Translations under genes and position numbers: made by a program
Source: Bacteroidetes bacterium QH_1_64_81
GTDB taxonomy: Bacteria; Bacteroidota; Rhodothermia; Rhodothermales; Salinibacteraceae
Assembly: GCA_003022655.1 (NCBI GenBank)
Contig: PXSX01000158.1
Span: 1 to 8,853, forward strand
Reading direction: 5' to 3'
DNA: 8,853 bases
Part shown: positions 5,559-8,853 of the stretch, in pieces
Layout: each line of letters opens with the position of its first letter
How positions within the stretch are numbered: position 1 is the first letter of the stretch
Notes under the pieces: generated by a model
What the model was told of the DNA's origin: nothing
The model's database searches: none
Seen by the model: the letters and a program-made list of their open reading frames with translations, nothing else

Positions 5559-7955
5559 ATGCCCATGAAACGACTGTCTCTCTTCGTGTCCCTCGCGTTT
5601 TGTCTGGTTGCCTGGTGCGTACCTGCGATGGCGCAGACGACCCCGACGAGCCCCACCGCTCAGATGAACGGGTTTAGTCGGGCGCTCGACGTGGACGCCA
5701 ATCGCGTGTTCGTCGGGGAGTCGCGGAATATCCACTCACCGGGACGGGTGTACGTTTACGAAGAAGGCACAGACTCCTGGACCGAATCCACGTATCTCGA
5801 GGCCGAGGATGGGGAGGTTGGGGACGGCTTCGGGTCGGCCCTCGATGCCTCCGACGAGCACCTCGTCGTGGGGGCCCCCTCGGCGAACGCCGCCTACGTC
5901 TTTCGAGCCAGCCAGGACGGATGGACACAGGCGGCCCGGCTCACTGCCGCCGATAGCACGTCCAACTTCGGACAGAGCGTTGTTCTCGACGGTGACCGAC
6001 TCTTTGTGGGCACCGGGGGGACAGTGTCGATGATGGAGAGTGACACCCTCGCTTCCGGCGCCGTCCACGTCTTTGAGCAGCAGAACGGCCAGTGGCAGGA
6101 AGCCTCTGTGCTGCGTAGCGAGACGGTGGGGGCGGACGCAGGCTTTGCAAGCGCGCTCCACACCTCGGGCGATCACCTCCTCGCGACGGCTCCAAAGCAC
6201 GAGAGCGGCGCGATCGTTGCGTTTCGCGCCGGTGAGGACGGATGGACGGAGACACAGACGGTGACGCCTGATGGGCTGAGCGAAAACGCCCGGTTTGGAA
6301 CCGCAATTCAAGAGGCGGGCAATCAGGTCCTCGTGGGGGCCCCGCGGGCCTACGACGCCACGGGGGTGGCCTACGGCCTCTCGTTCAACACGGAGGAGGA
6401 GACCTGGTCCGTGGACGCGCGCTTCCTTCCCTTCGAGGGCGCCTCTCGCCACCTCTTCGGCGCGGCCTTCGCCTACGATGGGTCGGACCTCTGGGTCGGT
6501 GCGCCGGGCGCCTCGGACCAGGCCGGAGCCCTCTACCGCTACGAGCGCGACGACGGCTCCTGGGCCGGCGCCACGCGGGTGACGCATTCCGAAGCAGAAT
6601 CCGGAAATGGCCTAGGCGCCACTCTGGCAGGCAGTCCGTCCATCATCGCTGCCGGTCTTCCGGGAGATGATCACGGCGCCGGCACGATGGGCCTTTACTC
6701 GCTCGAGCAGGACCGTTGGACCCAGACCGCTCCCATCGCGCCCTCCACCGGCACACCCCTCAGCGCCATGACCGGCGAGGAACGAAACTGTGCGAACGGG
6801 AACGTCGCTCAGTTCTCCTGCGAGAAGGTGGACATGAAATCGTTCCTCCCGATCAAGGACATTGGCGGGGAGCGCGGCATCGAACTGAATGACATTTGGG
6901 GCTGGACCGACCCCGAGACCGGCACGGAGTACGCCCTCGTGGGGCGCACTGACGGTGCGGCGTTCGTAGACGTTAGTGACCCCACGAATCCGGTCTACGT
7001 CGGCGAACTGCCGCTTACGGACGGCGCCCGCGTCAACTCCTGGCGCGACATCAAAGTGTACAAGGACCACGCGTTCGTCGTAGCTGACAATGCGGGCGAT
7101 CACGGCATGCAGGTGTTCGACCTGACGCGTCTGCGAGACGTGAATCCCGATCAGATGCCGGTCACCTTCGGGCACGATGCGCACTACGATAAAGTCAACA
7201 GCGTCCACAACATCGTGATCAATACAGAGACCGCCTACGCCTACGCCGTGGGCAGCAGCGGGGGCGGGGAGACCTGCGGGGGCGGCCTCCACATGATCAA
7301 TATCGAGGACCCGCTGAACCCGACCTTCGAGGGGTGCTTTGCGGATCCCTCGACGGGGCGCTCCGGCACGGGCTATACTCACGATGCACAGTGCGTCGTG
7401 TACGAAGGACCGGACACTGAATATCAGGGCCGTGAGATTTGCATTGGCTCCAACGAAACGGCCATTAGCGTCGCGGACGTGACGAACAAAGACAGCACCG
7501 TGGCTATCTCCACAGCGTCCTACCCGGACTACGGGTACGTCCATCAGGGCTGGTTCGACGAAGAACAGCGCTACTTCTACCAGAACGACGAGCTGGACGA
7601 GGCGCAGGGCAAGGTGGACAACACTCGCACGCTGGTGTGGGACCTGAAGGATCTCGACAATCCGAAGCTTGTGAATCAGCACATGCTTCCGGAAGAGTCG
7701 ATTGACCACAACCTGTACGTGAAGGGCTCGACGATGTACCAGTCGAATTACAAGAGCGGACTGCGCATCCTCGACATTAGCGACCGGGAAAATCCGGAGG
7801 AGGTGGCCCACTTCGATACCCAGCCCTACGACGAGAACGGAACGGGCTTCCAGGGATCCTGGAGCAATTACCCCTACTTCGACAGCGGAATCATCGTCGT
7901 CTCGAGCATCGGGGAGGGCCTCTTTGTGCTGGAGGAATCGAAGCAAGAACTCTAG
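5559..7955 (+). CDS. Secreted protein: seven FG-GAP-like blades fused to a choice-of-anchor B domain
   Basis: This 798-residue protein has a signal peptide (KR at 4-5, hydrophobic 6-22, cleavage likely after AMA, residue 25). Residues 36 to about 395 hold seven repeats of about 50 residues of the FG-GAP type: FG.S/A near the start, a VGAP-like strand, GAVYVF-like strand and a conserved W. Seven blades would close a beta-propeller. From C411 the choice-of-anchor B (LVIVD-like) domain begins: NDIWGWTD (444-451), DVSDP.NPVYVG, HGMQVFDL, HN at 550, CGGGLH (573-578), HDAQC (608-612), HQGW (662-665) and DHNLY (716-720). Substrates are unknown, and the conserved His, Asp and Cys hint at metal or redox chemistry (inference). 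The protein stops directly after this domain, with no LPXTG, PEP-CTERM or type IX sorting tail. An in-frame ATG at 5445 adds 38 unlikely residues; ATG 5565 is a close alternative start. It precedes another propeller gene by 97 nt. Confidence 0.88.
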   Translation: MPMKRLSLFVSLAFCLVAWCVPAMAQTTPTSPTAQMNGFSRALDVDANRVFVGESRNIHSPGRVYVYEEGTDSWTESTYLEAEDGEVGDGFGSALDASDEHLVVGAPSANAAYVFRASQDGWTQAARLTAADSTSNFGQSVVLDGDRLFVGTGGTVSMMESDTLASGAVHVFEQQNGQWQEASVLRSETVGADAGFASALHTSGDHLLATAPKHESGAIVAFRAGEDGWTETQTVTPDGLSENARFGTAIQEAGNQVLVGAPRAYDATGVAYGLSFNTEEETWSVDARFLPFEGASRHLFGAAFAYDGSDLWVGAPGASDQAGALYRYERDDGSWAGATRVTHSEAESGNGLGATLAGSPSIIAAGLPGDDHGAGTMGLYSLEQDRWTQTAPIAPSTGTPLSAMTGEERNCANGNVAQFSCEKVDMKSFLPIKDIGGERGIELNDIWGWTDPETGTEYALVGRTDGAAFVDVSDPTNPVYVGELPLTDGARVNSWRDIKVYKDHAFVVADNAGDHGMQVFDLTRLRDVNPDQMPVTFGHDAHYDKVNSVHNIVINTETAYAYAVGSSGGGETCGGGLHMINIEDPLNPTFEGCFADPSTGRSGTGYTHDAQCVVYEGPDTEYQGREICIGSNETAISVADVTNKDSTVAISTASYPDYGYVHQGWFDEEQRYFYQNDELDEAQGKVDNTRTLVWDLKDLDNPKLVNQHMLPEESIDHNLYVKGSTMYQSNYKSGLRILDISDRENPEEVAHFDTQPYDENGTGFQGSWSNYPYFDSGIIVVSSIGEGLFVLEESKQEL

Positions 7956-7970
7956 CCCTCTGTTTGGCAG

Positions 7971-7987
7971 GCCGTCGAGGTGACGGC
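7971..7987 (+). terminator. Hairpin after the choice-of-anchor B gene
   Basis: GCCGTC (7971-7976) and GACGGC (7982-7987) form a perfect 6-bp stem with a 5-nt loop, 15 nt after the stop codon. A TAATTTT run begins 9 nt further on, too far for a textbook terminator. It may be a weak or attenuating stop between the two propeller genes. Confidence 0.38.
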
Positions 7988-7996
7988 GAGGAGGTG

Positions 7997-8004
7997 TAAT
8001 TTTG
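7997..8004 (+). promoter_or_regulatory. Possible Bacteroidota-type -7 box (TAATTTTG)
   Basis: TAATTTTG matches TAnnTTTG exactly and lies 48 nt before the ATG at 8053. The nearest TTTG upstream (7963-7966) is 30 nt away, longer than the usual spacing of about 20, so the match is incomplete. It competes with the AATAAACTG box at 8030-8038 as the promoter of the next gene. Confidence 0.28.
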
Positions 8005-8029
8005 TATCCGTACGGGCTCGAATCCATAG

Positions 8030-8038
8030 AATAAACTG
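8030..8038 (+). promoter_or_regulatory. Possible promoter box (AATAAACTG)
   Basis: This 9-mer ends 14 nt before the ATG at 8053. It matches AATAAATTG before 2856 at 8 of 9 bases and shares AAACTG with the box before 2136. The position and repetition suggest a promoter or initiation element. No -35 was found. Confidence 0.25.
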
Positions 8039-8052
8039 TGAGTGGAGACTCT

Positions 8053-8853
8053 ATGCGTCGACTGCTCTCGTTCTTGTTCGCTGCTGCGCTTCTTCTGGGG
8101 ACGGCCCCCGCTCTGGGGCAGCCCTCAAGCCCAAACCTGTACGTTTGTAATCAGGGGGAAGCGACCATCTCCGTCATCGACATGGAGTCGATGGAGGTCG
8201 AAACAAACGTCGATCTGAAGGAGCGGGGGTTCTCCGAGAATGCGAAGCCGCACCACGTGGTGGCCGAGCCGGATGGAAGCCACTGGTACGCAACCCTGAT
8301 TGGGGCGAACACGATTCTGAAGTTCAATCAGGAGAACGAAATCGTCGACCGCCTGGACGACTTCGAGGTGCCTGGGCTGCTGTCTCTCGATCCCGAGAAA
8401 GACGTGCTGTACGCGGGCCGGTCGATGAGCGCCGTGAACCCGCCGAAGAGCCTGGGCATGATCGACCGTTCGACCATGGAGGTCGAACAGCGCGTGAACA
8501 CCTTCTTCCCCCGTCCCCACCCGCTGGCCGTGCGTCCGAACGGCGACTACGCCTTTATCGCCAGCCTGGCCACAAACCAGCTCATAGGCATGAACACGGA
8601 GACCCGCGAGACGAAGCTCACCCGGCTGGAGGGACGTACCCAGACGCCCGTCCAGTTCGCAGCAACGCCGGACGGCTCGCGACTCATCGCGGGCGGACAG
8701 AAGACGGGTCAGTTGCTCGTCTTCGACGCCACAGACGCCCCGGCCCTCTCTGTGATCGATACGCTTACGGTAGGGAAGGAGCCGTGGCACCCTGTGATTG
8801 GGCGGCAGAGCGGCCAGGCGTACGTGCCGAACAAGATGTCGCACTCCGTGAGC
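8053..8853 (+). CDS. Secreted YVTN-type beta-propeller protein, 3' end cut by window edge
   Basis: From ATG 8053, 267 codons run open to the window edge. The N-terminus is a clear signal peptide (MRRLLSFLFAAALLLG, cleavage probably after ALG, residue 22), so the product is exported. The mature part is a series of blades of about 40-45 residues: NLYVCNQGEATISVID first, then units with xxDG(S)xxY/L strands such as EPDGSHWYAT, RPNGDYAFIA and TPDGSRLIAG. Five full blades and part of a sixth are visible. Three of them start with a Pro/His signature: KPHH (H67, H68), RPHP (H156) and EPWHP (H246). This layout recalls YVTN/cytochrome D1-like propellers, but no heme-binding CxxCH is present in the visible part. 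The function is unknown; ligand or metal binding on the propeller face is inference. The gene may share a transcript with the preceding propeller gene, although a hairpin and possible promoter boxes lie between them. Confidence 0.85.
   Translation, partial: MRRLLSFLFAAALLLGTAPALGQPSSPNLYVCNQGEATISVIDMESMEVETNVDLKERGFSENAKPHHVVAEPDGSHWYATLIGANTILKFNQENEIVDRLDDFEVPGLLSLDPEKDVLYAGRSMSAVNPPKSLGMIDRSTMEVEQRVNTFFPRPHPLAVRPNGDYAFIASLATNQLIGMNTETRETKLTRLEGRTQTPVQFAATPDGSRLIAGGQKTGQLLVFDATDAPALSVIDTLTVGKEPWHPVIGRQSGQAYVPNKMSHSVS

Noticed and set aside
6612..8027. Minus-strand open frame of 471 codons
   Set aside because: It is antisense to the choice-of-anchor B domain, whose plus-strand reading has many family motifs. 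The minus product is repetitive in V, H, R and L and resembles no family.
8011..8027. tRNA T-arm-like GGGCTCGAATCC
   Set aside because: The flanking bases do not form the T stem, and no acceptor or anticodon arm fits the surrounding sequence.
8125..8844. Minus-strand open frame of 239 codons at the right edge
   Set aside because: The plus strand here encodes a signal peptide and regular propeller blades, so the minus frame is a GC artefact.

Overview
The window reads as a GC-rich chromosomal segment from a bacterium of the Bacteroidota/Rhodothermota side of the tree. A Salinibacter-like extreme halophile is my best guess. I infer this from the high-GC third codon positions, the strongly Asp/Glu-rich secreted proteins, the lack of clear Shine-Dalgarno sequences before starts, and an EF-G paralogue of the type seen in Bacteroidota. 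No rRNA, tRNA, CRISPR array, transposase or phage gene is visible. Most of the region looks like ordinary housekeeping and envelope genes.

Layout. Positions 1-1916 (minus strand) hold a large EF-G-like translational GTPase, cut by the left edge near the start of domain V. A 219-nt divergent spacer separates it from five plus-strand loci. These are a membrane-anchored DUF411 metal-binding protein (2136-2621), a DUF1684 lipoprotein (2856-3476), tsaB for tRNA t6A synthesis (3537-4241), accD (4352-5129), and, after a 429-nt gap, a 798-residue secreted protein (5559-7955). The secreted protein joins seven FG-GAP-like blades to a choice-of-anchor B domain. Another secreted YVTN-type beta-propeller starts at 8053 and runs off the right edge.

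How the genes fit together. tsaB, accD and the EF-G paralogue belong to core tRNA modification, fatty-acid synthesis and translation. They show no functional link beyond being neighbours. The last two genes form a natural pair of exported propeller proteins, and together they would supply about three propellers outside the cytoplasm. The DUF411 protein suggests copper handling, but no other copper gene is in view.

Most notable points. (1) accD as written is broken: its four-cysteine zinc ribbon is missing and the remaining body is out of frame with the native start. An intact relative would need about 68 more nucleotides at one point. This is either a real deletion or a sequence/assembly error. 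(2) The EF-G paralogue has Tyr in place of the catalytic His of the G3 motif and His in place of Lys in the G4 motif, so it may be a weak or inactive GTPase. (3) Six degenerate heptads end exactly at the accD start codon. I found no convincing new multi-gene system.
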